Positions 1 to 10,776 of a stretch of DNA of 64,000 bases are shown here, piece by piece. A program made the translations under genes and the position numbers. The notes beneath the pieces are model-generated. The model was not told the DNA's origin. It was given only the letters and a program-made list of their open reading frames with translations, and did not search any database. Where the stretch lies: positions 58,784 through 122,783 of the forward strand of contig FLMG01001623.1 of assembly GCA_900088475.1 (NCBI GenBank). Direction: 5' to 3'. The stretch is from Hyphochytrium catenoides. Its lineage: Eukaryota > Sar > Hyphochytriomycetes > Hyphochytriales > Hyphochytriaceae. Positions within the stretch are counted from its first letter, which is position 1, and the number at the start of each line of letters is the position of its first letter.

Positions 1-31
<31 letters not shown>
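1..31. repeat. GA dinucleotide microsatellite
   Basis: The window opens inside a perfect (GA)n run of at least 31 bases, cut by the window edge, so its full length is unknown. No gene is attached to it. Confidence 0.95.
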
Positions 32-33
<2 letters not shown>

Positions 34-1333
34 GCAATCTGATGACAGGAGTAGAAGCCGTTAACGTCGAGTAGGTCACGTAACGTCTCCTTTTTCCTTT
101 GTTCGACAGACATAGAGACAGATCAGACATTATTAGCGGGCTCGATCAGGTGGAAAGTAGTGAGATCCACCGCTCCCAGCAGTGCATAGCATTGGATACT
201 ACTGGCGGATCTTTGACAGGCCCTAGCCTCAAGAGGAGAAGAACATATGTTTCACACAAGCAGATGTATTACGAATGATGTCTAGCCACAGTCTACTCTT
301 GCGTGTTCTGGGATAGCCGCTCAACGCAGCTGCAGTCATTGCACGGTTGGTTCGAAGCTGCCGTCCCTAGGCCTCCTTACACTTCCAAGTTAGGAGCTAG
401 CATCCCTTCTTGGTTGGCGCTCAAAAAGAAGTAAGCCTTATCTTTGTATGAACTCCTCAATAGATGATTCAACTGAGCCACCAATGGTTTGAGCAAGGGC
501 TAGATTAGCAGGCCCAATGTGCTTACAACTGGGGAGGGTTTTCCATGGTGTCCGCACGAGCGAAAGGTAGAAATAGAGTGATACTGATCCTGTTCACAAC
601 CCTTCCTCTCAGATGGCCTTTACTGAACTGGGGACAAGACGTCTATGTACTGGCTATCCAGGACCTTGTCCTTGCTCGTGCCAGCATGGAAGCTAGCGCA
701 TCTTGGAACTTGCTCGGAGATGTGACAGTAATCTGTATGTCGCTAATCCTAAATGAGCTGCGAGACATAAGAAAAGCCTTTAAGTCGCAGGATCTTCAGT
801 GGATAAGGAACACCGTCATTCTTACTCTAATAAGCACCGGTCATCGACTTGTTCATCTAAGCTTTCTCGATTCTTTGATCTTGCGAGCTCCGCCTCAGTA
901 GCTGATATCCGAGCGCCCTGTTTCCCATCCCGCAACTGATGACAGATTGAGCGTAACACGGCTTCATCATCGCCTGAGGCAGACACGAATGTTAGAAGCT
1001 AGCACCTATTATTTCCTTTCTCGCTTCATACCGCAGATCACCACGAAGCCGGGCAGCGTTGAGCAGCTAAGGAAATCTAGTCGAGTCTGAACGTCGCTCA
1101 CACTTGAGGCCAAGGAGATATTGAAGCAGGTAGGCGACATTTCTGCCTCTTCTAGGCGAGTTAGAGTCACCTCAGCGCTTCGCTTCTTTCATAGCAGTTA
1201 GATTCCGGGAATGAGTAGATACTTTGACGCTTGGCTCACCATCAACGACAAAATGCTTCTGCTACCGCCAATAAATAATAAAGATACACTCAACATTTTC
1301 CCGGATGTCCCTGTTTAGCGCCTATCATTCAGT
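32..1333. other. No convincing gene
   Basis: I find no family motif or consistent exon chain in this stretch. An open frame at 545-901 (plus) has no recognisable domain or believable splice context, so I treat it as chance. The last part is probably 3' flank of the FAD synthase gene, which reads toward it from the right. Confidence 0.5.
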
Positions 1334-2537
1334 TCAAGATGCAATAAACGTAGTAACGACGTGCATCGCCTTACCATTCAGTTGTTCCGGTTCAGTTAAT
1401 GTCGGACTGCTACGCCCGTCGCGTTCTAAGGAGCCATCTTGTAGCGTGTATGCAGGTAGGTAATATTCCGTCCCGTCTGACGCGGTCCTCCGCAGAGCAT
1501 CATTCTTCTTTGTATTGAGTACATCCCCAAGTGACGTGTACCTGTGGCCAGATGCGGTTAAGGAGCGCTTCCTTTTTCTATCTTGCTGTGTAAGTTACCT
1601 ACCCTTGGTCATACAGGGAAGGATAGTCTAGTCCGCAGCCACGCAGAAAGGTCCACACGTGAGGGTACTCCCACTGGAGAATGGGATTCACTCTCATTAG
1701 CGGAGGCCATCCTGGGGTGCTAGGGCAGAAGAACTGCATCTTGTCTAAACGTGGACTACTATTATCTCGGGAACTAGTTGAACGAGAGACGAGAGACGCA
1801 CCTGAGTGAGGATCACCCTTCCGGACACCCATGAACACTGACTTGATGCTTCGCTTCTCGATCATGTGACGCAGGCCGTCCTCATATTTGCATGTGTATG
1901 TGTTCCCGCATAGTTTGTACCTGAGGCAGCAGGCAGTGCTTTCTTAGGGGCTGATGACTGCTGGCACGATACAAACTATAGAACCTGCTGCAGATCTGCT
2001 TCATAAACTCATCAATCTCAGGAAACTGGTTCTCGTGATGGAAGTATATTATCGGAATGGATCTGAACTTGATGATAGCGTCCTCGTAGACTCTTGAGCT
2101 CTGTTCTGACGTTCCCTCACTTCCTAATTCTGAAAGAGTGATAAGTATTGCTGGGAAGAGATACACATTATGGAGTCTAATAGTGCACCTTGCTTAATGG
2201 CCATCTGACAATGCCTTAAGACTCCAAGTCGCACAATGTGTAGAAGTACGGTTGCGTCCTGAAAGCAGCGATATTCAAATGACGTGCGAGCCCTTTGTGG
2301 CTCCGGCAAACAACCTACCTTGCCACCGTTGAAGCTTATGGCACATGTATTGGGATCATACAAGGCAAGACACCGTTCAACAGTGTATAGGGCTTGTTCT
2401 AATACCTGCTGGAATGATTCATCACTATCCTGAAGAGCCTGTGACAATTTCTCAAGTTCAACGAGCTCATCAATGTCTTTTTCAGTTGGTGTTGCCTCTG
2501 ATGCCGCCAGGTCGGCAACGGCGCATGAGGCCTGCAT
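1334..2537 (-). CDS. FAD synthase (FMN adenylyltransferase), PAPS-reductase-like fold
   Basis: Transfers AMP from ATP to FMN to make FAD. Five exons on the minus strand: 2537-2319, 2258-2189, 2129-1973, 1920-1603 and 1541-1334. Together they give 972 nt, or 323 residues, with phases that agree. Seen directly: the P-loop-like motif SFNGGKD split across intron 1, the FPEIDEFM segment, the FMGVRKGDPHS motif, then FCPSTPGWPPLMRVNPIL, a W..V..FLR segment, YTSLG and the closing LPAYTLQDGSLERDGR. These are the hallmarks of the eukaryotic FAD1/FLAD1 C-terminal domain. The molybdopterin-binding domain found N-terminal in animal FLAD1 is absent, so this is the short, yeast-like form. Introns are 52 to 62 nt. 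I chose the ATG at 2537; an in-frame GTG lies 9 bases upstream. The last codons before the stop could instead contain a further donor (GGTAAG), so the exact C terminus is less certain. Confidence 0.93.
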
Positions 2538-3637
2538 TCTCCTCACTCTTTTGGCAGCTGGAGACAGTATATAGGATACGTCCTACAATGGCTCAAATGT
2601 GCTTCTTCGCGGGTCGTCTAGCCACATATCACCTAGTCGCGATCTTAACTAATGCCCCTTTTCCCTTCTATGACTGGCTAGGCCAAATCGTACTACCCCC
2701 GACCTGGTTTTCAGAAGTCAACTGAGTACATCTGCCAACACTGGGAGCCTGGCAATTGACAGGGCTCTACTTCCCCGTTCCTGGCAAGCTCCTCGTCATA
2801 GAACCACTCTCATCGTTGACTCACAATCACCCTTCATCGACTGCTGCTGCTGCGGCGTAGCTATAGTTCTAGCTGTTGATGCTGCTTGCTGTGGTGGCAG
2901 GACTATGGTTGCACACAAAGGTGAGCATCAGAAAGACAGCAAGACAGCAAGCCAGAAAGAGATATCCCAAGAATCACAACAGCTTTGATCCTTCAGCATG
3001 ATCTTATTTCAGTTATCATAGTGCTTCGGGTAACGGACAATCCATGGCACTGCAGAGTATGAGGTGTCGTCCAGCTTTTTACCAGCGTTCTATGCTGTGG
3101 CGACGTGGCGACCTTCGACTGAGGGTGGTTTAGACTCAATCAGCTTGAGATGTTGATGAGACGGGGCCCGTCCCAGCCTTCTTATCAGCGCTCTATGGGT
3201 GGCGACATCTGACTGATGAGGATGTTGAGACTCACTTAGCACCTTATTAATTATGGCCACCCAGATCAGAAGAAGGTAGACGGAAATGGAGAGTGTCGAT
3301 TTCTCTTCCAGAATTTCTGAACTCTAAAGTTTTTGATGTCGTTGGGTGCAGTAAGACTGACCGAGTCTATTGTAGCATAGTGTCTCCTCATTTAAAAGTT
3401 ACCGCTGTCTGTGTGGGGCTAAAGAGAATAAGAGACCTGCTACATCACCCACAGACTCAGTTGGTCGGATTTTCAGTGCAGTTGACCTCGTGAAGTGGCT
3501 TACCCTAGTCCTAACCCTGACCAGGATGGGCACTGTTGATTTTTTTGGCATGGGGCCGCTGGAAATGTGACTCTTCTCGATGATTTGCTCCTTACGCCGC
3601 TGCTTTGACTTTTGAGCATCATCGCTGGCTGAACCTC
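2538..3637. other. Intergenic, no gene seen
   Basis: This is the upstream flank of the FAD synthase and the downstream flank of the membrane protein. Open frames here (for example 3293-3493 plus) lack motifs and splice context. It contains an imperfect repeat pair at 3070-3240, listed separately, and a short GCT/GCG-rich run near 2840. Confidence 0.5.
3070..3240. repeat. Imperfect direct repeat pair, unit about 75 bp
   Basis: The segment near 3070-3144 and the one near 3171-3240 share CCAGC..T.TTA.CAGCG.TCTATG, then GTGGCGAC, GACTGA and T.GACTCA in the same order, with small indels. It looks like a diverged tandem duplication with a period of about 100 bp in intergenic DNA. No coding potential is evident. 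Confidence 0.6.
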
Positions 3638-4505
3638 TCAGCCGCCCCTTTGCGGCAGAATACGCCCGTCATGCCCTGCACTCTCGTTCTTGAGGAGTCT
3701 CAGAACAGCACTGTTTGCATGGTCGGATAAGTGTCCCCGCCTTGTCGTATTTGCAATAAGGTCCGATGCCAGGCTGAAAGTGGCAATCCCCTGTATTGGT
3801 CATTGAGCAGCTTTGACACCGTAGGCTGTTGACTGTGGCTGCCCCCTCCTCCCCGTACCAACTCCAGAGCAGATCCATCTCACAAGGCAAACAGGGCTCC
3901 GCCTCCGAACACGCCAATCCCTGTGGACAATTGCGAAATTAGGTTCACAGCTGTCAATAGAAACAGGATTTTGAAGCTCATCACCTCGCCTCTATTGCAG
4001 TCCCTGGTGTAGTTGAGTGCCGTTGCAACGGAAGGACAGGGGTTCCGGTGCTCCGTTGCCTGATTCTTGTTTCCATCAACGACCTGAGTGCTGCTTACTT
4101 TGCCTCCCTTCGTGCTTAAAAGGCAATCGATCCGCATATTCGAGACAAATGACCTAGAGTTTCGAGTCAACCGAATCCCCGCATAATAGATATGGTAATA
4201 CTGGACCAGCACCATCGCAGTCACGATACCTGCAGCCGTTTGCTTACGGACTGAGAACCCATAGTCATAATCATAAAGCAAAGACCTTACTTACCCATCA
4301 CAGCCTTTTGGCCATTCCGGTACGACTTTCTACCATCAGGAGAACAGCAGCTGACCAGCCCTATCACCGCTACGAAGAGCAGTAAACAAGCAAAGGTCAA
4401 GCTGGCGATCTCCTCCATGACAGCATATGATTTCAAAGCATTTAGCTGTTTAAGTGAGGTTGCAGCATAGCTGAACTTCTGTGGCACACCCAGCACTACG
4501 TCCAT
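3638..4505 (-). CDS. Small multi-pass membrane protein, family unknown
   Basis: Three exons (4505-4295, 4250-3884, 3773-3638) join in frame to give 714 nt, or 237 residues. Intron 1 is 44 nt (GTAAGTAAG...TTCTCAG) and intron 2 is 110 nt (GTGAGAT...TTTCAG). Hydrophobic stretches include one around residues 34-52 ending in a Cys-Cys pair, one just after intron 1 (GIVTAMVLVQYYHIYYAGI) and one in exon 2 (FKILFLLTAVNLISQL) that continues into GGGALFAFLASDLIAN. This suggests three or four membrane passes with a Cys-containing loop between. I do not recognise the family. An upstream coding exon starting with the ATG near 4693 could splice into the TAG at 4515 in phase, so the N terminus may be longer. 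Confidence 0.6.
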
Positions 4506-5149
4506 AGTGCGAGAGGACTATACCTATCAGAGAGTATTAAGGGAATACTGGGCCAACAGGTGCAGGCAGCGTCAGTGACAGGGGACAGGTATGAGAATCG
4601 GAGTGCTGCTAAGCCTAAGGTCTTCGGGCTTATGCCACAGACGTGGGCTGCATCAACCTTTCCGTTTCCCACGACCTCGCGCGGGATAGTCATCGCAGCA
4701 TAGAGACCAAGCGACCAGACTTCATGATCTCCGTCTTACACCCTGCGGTTGGCATCAAGAATCAAGACCTAACTACTCGCCATTGACGAGCGAGCACTCT
4801 AGCTCATAGCCTCAACAATGGAAGGAGGAACAACGATGGAGTGGAAGAGAGAATGATGGATTACAGTATGCCCTTTCAGCAGGCAATGCAAACCTCCCCC
4901 AGGAGCTTTGTGTCAGGAAGACCGTTACTGGGCAGGATTCTGATCCATCATCTCTCTTCTAATCTCCGTCCAGAAAGCTGTATGCTGGCCTTGATCCAAA
5001 CTCCTCGGTTGTTGAGGAGCAGGATAGAAGCTCCAGGTCCTCGACGCAATGGCTGATAGAGTCTCTCTGGTGACTCCCATTGGTCTGCCCTTGAATTTTC
5101 CGAAGCTTGAGGCAGCAAGCCGGCAGGATGCGCTTGTTGAATAGGGAGG
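4506..5149. other. Intergenic between divergent genes
   Basis: It separates the minus-strand membrane protein from the plus-strand GT32 gene and probably holds both promoters. A minus-strand frame at 4496-4693 may be a first exon of the membrane protein. Nothing else is supportable. Confidence 0.45.
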
Positions 5150-6701
5150 ATGGCAGACAATAGCTCAACGGGAACAGCTGGCGACGATAAGGAACTCCAG
5201 GCAGAGAGAGGCGCCCTTAAAAATTCCTGGTCGCTGTTAGCAGAAGGCGAAGCAACCGGACCCGCTCGGTGCAAGACCTTACGAGGACTTTGGGTAACGA
5301 CATTGGAAGAAGATGAATGGCTTGACAACCTATCACTCGCGTATCCACATCAGTTTGATAAGGTCATGGCATGGAGTTTGTCTCAAGAGTCCACTGGCTC
5401 TGGAAAGGCTAGTCGTGACAGTTCTTCGACGACCGGAATCCCACGCATTATTCATCAGATCTGGTTGGGCGGGGATCTTCCTAGTGATTTGAGATCGTTC
5501 TGCGAGTCATGGCGCGCTCATCACCCGCAGTGGCAGTATGTAAGACTCTTTTCCATTGAATAGATGCACTTTGAAGTGACTGAAACTTTAGCCTGCTACA
5601 CTATGAAGGCAAGCTCTCTCATCCTTCGCTGATCTTCAGAGGCTATGGACCGATACTGAGATTAGCAGCGGCGAGCTGAGACTGAGAAACCAGGTAATCC
5701 TCTTTTCTTCGGAGTTGAGAGCTCAGCTAGATTTTCTCACACTGCTCGGCCTTATTTCAGGCTGCTTTTGACGCTGCGAAGAATTATGGGGAAAAGGCCG
5801 ATATACTCCGCTATGAACTGCTTCATACCTTCGGAGGTCTCTATGTAGACTGCGACTTTGAGTGCCTAGCCTCCTTCGAGATATTCCACCAGGTACTGGT
5901 CCTGCAGAGCCTGATATACTTTGCAACTAACAGTGGGAACTGCCGCAGAACTTCGACTTCTTTTGTGGATTCTCCAATACCGGAGCTGTGGAGCTCAATA
6001 ATGCCTTGCTAGGCTCGAAAGCTGGCCATCCTATATTGGGACACTTAATAGACGATATTGGCCATCAATTTAGGACGGCTAGCCTAGTTGCATCCTATCT
6101 AGGAAGTGGCAATTCGGGTACCAGGCCACTTGCTGAACTAGGTGGGAACCTCCTGACATGCCGCGTTATTCTCTGCTCTGACAGCATGTGGTTTCTAGTT
6201 ATTCCTGCGCTAGTGCCTTCATTAGCCAGGAACGCTGGCCGCTCAACGGGGCAGACAGAGGACGTTGTCATACCGGTTATAGATCGTGCCATCCGTGTTG
6301 GGGAGTACGAGGACGAATCCAAGAGAGGCTCATCACCGCCATTAGGGACGATCGGCAGAACGGGACCAGGTCTCTTAACTCGAGTGGCTATAAAGTACTA
6401 CTTGAGTCATGCCCAGAAGTATCCTCAAGAAAAGGAGTTGTTCCGCCTCTCAAGCGTCTTCTTTGCCCCTGAGCAGTTCTTCTACCCTATTCCGAATACG
6501 GAACAAATGCCACCAGTTGCGGACAGTGGACCATCAAAGAGCTCGGAGAAGGATGAACACCTGGAAGCTCTTGGCAGTACAAGACGATTGCCGTTGAGGA
6601 AGTCGTACGGCCTTGCCTCAGCCTATGCCGTGCACCATTGGCGGCGGTCGTGGATGCCACAAACTACTGCAAAGGGCACAACCTCGGCAAGCACGGTGTA
6701 A
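5150..6701 (+). CDS. GT32-family glycosyltransferase (OCH1/sugar-binding DXD type)
   Basis: Four exons: 5150-5539, 5640-5693, 5761-5892 and 5934-6701. They sum to 1344 nt, or 447 residues, in one frame. Residues about 100-180 carry the family signature: IPRIIHQIWLGG, then SW..HHPQWQYRLWTD spanning intron 1, then AD.LRYE.L...GGLYVDCDFECL, where the DCD triplet is the metal/nucleotide-sugar DXD motif. The C-terminal part has the expected TGPGLLTR, FFYP and Y.VHHW..SW motifs. Members use GDP-mannose or UDP-sugars in the Golgi to extend glycans or sphingolipid head groups. I see no clear N-terminal membrane anchor; the first 90 residues are polar. Exon 4 reads through without a stop, but its middle (roughly 6115-6340) aligns poorly with the family pattern and may hide another intron. 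Confidence 0.9.
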
Positions 6702-8111
6702 CGCCATCACTAGCTCCGAAATGGCCCCCTGGCACTGATCCTTGTTTAAGTGGCTCTGAAAGCACCGTGACTAGATTGCCTTATTGAGCAGCCCATTGGA
6801 CGCTTAGCACAGAGTCTTATGCCTCTCATGTATCCGAGAGAAAGAATTTATATTATAGATGTACACATACAATTTGCCCTTGTAAATGTTATTTGATGTC
6901 CGAAAAGGGCAGGTGGTCCAGTATCACCTCCAGGACGACCTCCCAGGCAGATGGCTCCAGAACAGCCTAGGAACCCTGTTGGTCAAGGTATTCCCACGGC
7001 CACGGAAGAAATTTTTTGCACGCACTAGGAACGAAGAGGTCTATCATCACCAGCAGGTAGAACTTAGCACACGCACGCAGCAAAGAAGACTTTGACATCC
7101 TTTCCTCTTCCTAATAATGTGCTTCCATGCACTGTTCAAGACCTCCACTCACCTAAGAGACACGAAGAACTGGGTTGAAGCCGCTCTTGCATCTCTTGAG
7201 GGCCTGGAGGAAGAAGAGCAGCCATTGCATCTATCAAAGAGGAAGGAAGTAAAGGTGAAGGTGCCGCTTGCTAGAGCTCGTGCCAGTGCGTTTTGGTCCT
7301 TTGGTCCTGGGCCGCCCTTCCCTGCTTCTGATCCACAGGAGACAGCAAATCTTTTGCAGCTGCCAAACCGATCCATAGTCCCCATTTAATTCTTGCATGA
7401 TCTTTCATCACAGTTCCTATAGGAGTCTGGGACCTGGATATTTTATTAAAAGAGGGAATACGCTTGCTCTCGTTACCGAATTCAACAAACTACTTTGGTA
7501 GTGGATCCAGTGATCGGGCAATAATAAAAGGGCCCTCTAGTGTTCTTTTTCTATGTCTTATTTTCGGGCAAAAGTCGTTCCGTGTCGGTTGATGGGTGAG
7601 AAGAAGTGGGAAGTTCTGCTGTTCGCACTTTCTCTTTTTGCTCTTGTTGCATCGGCCTGAAGCCTGGCACTTGCCGCGACAGCCTAAGGGCCAGCAGCGC
7701 AACGCAGCAGCACGTTCCTTACACCCTTTCAACCTTCATCCTACAAGGGAACTAGTGCATGGTTCCGTCCAGCGCTGCCACTGGTTTATGATGTAAGGAT
7801 ACAAGGGGCGTGAGGACTATACTGACGAGACACCGGCATCTATCCAGGGTGTATCCTTGTCAGCACCATGCCCCTTAGCTTGAGACGTTCACCATGATGA
7901 AGCGGGAGGAGGACTGATCCTCGTCTAAGGGCCTGGAGAAAGATTGATATCTTTGTCTAAGAGAGCCATCTGACTGGGCTATCAACCGCCAGCAGGAACG
8001 CATCGATGGGGTTATTATGACAGAGTGCTCCAGGAGGCTTTAGTACGCCTGCCTAGCTGGTGAAAAGGCTGAATAGCGTCCCGCGCCTTCCTCTGTGGTG
8101 TATACCGAGAT
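6702..8111. other. Intergenic, one doubtful gene
   Basis: Mostly no coding signal. A possible two-exon plus-strand frame at 6886-7389 is listed separately at low confidence. Everything from 7390 to 8111 is unassigned and may include the promoter of the alpha-kinase gene. Confidence 0.45.
6886..7389 (+). CDS. Doubtful two-exon hypothetical protein
   Basis: A frame from the ATG at 6886 reads to a GTAGAAC donor near 7057. It could join at a TTCAAG acceptor near 7141 to a second open stretch ending in TAA at 7387-7389. The second part is charged, with an acidic LEGLEEEE run followed by basic residues and an FGPGPPFP stretch. There is no known domain. The opposite strand is also open across part of it, so this may be chance. 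Confidence 0.25.
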
Positions 8112-10320
8112 ATGGAGGGAATTCTAAGGCAGCCCAGCTTCCCTGAAGCCTGGAATTCTCACAAGGAGCGATGGACCATGCAGAGGATACTTGAAAACGA
8201 GGAGGAATCCGACGAGTCTCCACGGCACTGCTATGATGGGATACACCCGATTGACAGCTCCAGAGGTTTACGACAGGTAAGATATTGTGCCTGCAAATGG
8301 CCCTCCCTCTCTGACATATCCTCCTCCCAAACCTGGCTACTCCTTTCCCAAAATGGCCGATATGATCGCGGCACTTCGCAGAAATGGAGCCAAGGAGGAA
8401 GAGATAAAGGAATGGGCGAGCTATTCAAGCCGGCAAGCTCCCGGCCAGTCGCTGATCGGACAATTCAGGTACATTGAGGTCCCTGCTCTATAGGATCGGG
8501 GCATATAAGGCATATCAGGTTGTTTCTCACTTATCCGACTTTTAGAGGCCAGGAGATCGGGAAGCAAGTGAATCTAGCTCTGAAGAATCAGAGTCGAGTA
8601 CTGTCGAACAAGAACCAGGGCAATGTGGAGGTCAAGAAGAAGAAGAACGAGCCCTTGGAGGCGGGGATGGAGTAGTCAACGCCCGACCGCGCGGGGGAAA
8701 TGGCAAAGCTAATAAGGATGATTTTCTGGAGCGCCTGAACACTCTAAAGATGCTCTTAGAATGTGGTCACCTCTCTGAAGAAGACTACCGGGAGAGGAGC
8801 AGTCAGATCATTAATGCACTGACGGGAACATCTGCTAGAGCACCACAGCCAAAGAAGAGGAAATCAAGGCGCTTACAGCCAATTTTACAAACTGTTGTCG
8901 CTCATGGGCCGCCAAATTTTGACACCATTGCCATGGAGAGGTAAGAGCCACGAAGCATGTCTGGAGGGAAGTGCTAGAAAGGGGACTAGATGGTCTTTGA
9001 GAATTTGCTCATCAGGGTTTGAACACTTCCCTCACTCGTAACGTAGGGCTGAGAAGCTTACTTTTGATGTGCAAACCTTGGAGTGGGTGTCGTGTCAGAT
9101 ATACGTCAGGATAGACCACGTTCCGTTCGCCTCTGGGCAACTGCGGAACGCTTACTACCTTAGAGAGTATGGCCAAGATGGGCACAGTCCTAGCGAACTC
9201 TTAGTGGCCAAAACTAGCATCCATGCGGCTGATGCGGCTTCGTACCTCAGGTTTAGACCGTATTCCTTTTTCTTCGAACTCTTTCTCTCTTCCTCTACTC
9301 CGATTTAGCTTTATTGTACCGTTTCAGCTAATCTGGCTCATGGTACTTACGGTGCCATGTTGGGCCTAAAAACACTAGGTACTGGTGTGGTGACTGTCCA
9401 TGAGTTGTGACTTTCACAACATCTTCTCTTCTTTTTATGTCGCGGTGGTCTCGTTTGGTCACTATGGAAGCTACATCCTCAACAAAGCTCGTTTTTTGTG
9501 CTTCGTCTACTCCCGGCTTGGTCTGACTAATATCTGGGCTTCCACGCTGCTCTTCTCTCGATTAGTGATGTGGAGATGCAGGCGTGCTGCTCTCACTACG
9601 CGGAACTGTACAACCACCACGATCCTCCGCGCAAGGTGCACTATGCAAGATCGTGGCTCCTGAAGTTCAAAGGTCGAAATAGCATGGTGGCAGGGGTTGA
9701 GGAATACATTCATGGAAAGTATGTGAAGTATAGCAACAACAACGGATTCGTTGGGACTGAGACTAGCACCAACGAGGAGCGAGAGAGGAACACGCCTCAG
9801 GCCTTCTCCCACTTCTCCTTCGTCGCTTCGGACTACCGGCTCATGATAGTTGACGTTCAAGGTATTTATTTCTAAGGGCAACACAGATCGCCCCAATCTT
9901 CCTCTTACTTGTTCTGGGCCTTACCGACCTCTTACTTCTGTCTGTGTCTTTTAACATTGCACCTTATTCCTCCCAAATTTACACGCTAGGTGTCGATGAC
10001 AAGTATACCGACCCCCAAATCCACACCCCGGACGGCTATGGCTTTGGCTCTGGCAATCTTGGCATATTCGGCATTGAGCAGTTCCTGAAGACCCATCGCT
10101 GCAACCATATCTGCCGCTGGCTGGGCCTGCGCTCTCTACATAACAGAGTGAAAGAGGGTGGGACCGCTGCACCCCACTACCGCATGCCCCACAAAGAGAT
10201 CAAGAAAAGTACCAACAAGATCAGCTCTACTGTCAATTCCTACTCGCGTTCTCTCACCANNNNNNNNNNNNNNNNNNNNNNNNNNNNCCGCTACCTGAGG
10301 ATGATTTGCTGTATGAGTGA
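8112..10320 (+). CDS. Alpha-kinase (eEF2K/MHCK type) with assembly gap in the last exon
   Basis: Atypical Ser/Thr protein kinase. Exons: 8112-8468 (or split by a further intron), 8546-8940, 9047-9250, 9566-9861 and 9990-10320. The kinase domain starts in exon 3 (FASGQLRNAYYLRE, then ELLVAKTS with the ATP-site lysine). It continues with DVEMQACC..YAELYN, EEYIHGKYVKYSNNNGFVG, RNTPQAFSHFSF and the DVQG catalytic loop. It ends with YTDPQIHTPDG, the GFGSGNLG glycine-rich loop, and FLKTHRCNHIC, which supplies His/Cys zinc ligands. That is the full order of alpha-kinase landmarks. The roughly 300 residues before the domain are low-complexity and acidic (a Ser-Glu run), with a basic PKKRKSRR patch. 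Past the 28-N gap the plausible reading is LPEDDLLYE then TGA at 10318-10320; the tail is therefore incomplete. Confidence 0.93.
10260..10287. other. Assembly gap (28 N)
   Basis: A run of N inside the last exon of the alpha-kinase gene. If the N count is real it would disrupt the frame; the frame after the gap was inferred from the sensible C-terminal reading. Confidence 0.99.
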
Positions 10321-10776
10321 TGACTAGGGCGATTGCCACACATGCCTACCTCCAAGGACACAACCAAGCACTGGAGACGGTGACCATTCGATGTGTAGTT
10401 GTTCCTTGGGAGCAATCGATTTACAGATAGTAAATAGAACGAGAGACAGACAGATAGACAATCGAGAGACTGCATGAAGGGGTTGTAGCTTGATAGGAGG
10501 GCATTTCGGGGAGGAGAGCTAGGGGAAAAGATAAGTAAGCGACATAGGTAAACTGAGGGAGGACACGGCTAAGTCGGGTAGGATCTTGAAGTAGATGATG
10601 GGAGCAAAGCACACAGAGAGCAAGCGATCCAGGATCTCCAGGCACAGATGTACATTTCGTATGTATCTAATTAGTATGATGGCACATTTTTCCAGCATTG
10701 GCTTCCCTGCCGTGAAATGGATCAACCTCAGGATGTCAATAGCCTCATGAACCTCCGCCATGTTTGGCTATCCTAA
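10321..10776. other. Convergent intergenic region
   Basis: It lies between the 3' ends of the alpha-kinase (plus) and RPB3 (minus) and presumably holds both 3' UTRs. I see no gene in it. Confidence 0.6.

Noticed and set aside
340-375. GGTTCGAA near 348 as a possible tRNA T-loop
   Set aside because: No matching acceptor stem, anticodon arm or D arm could be folded around it.
545-901. 118-residue plus-strand open frame
   Set aside because: No motif, no splice context and ordinary composition; likely chance.
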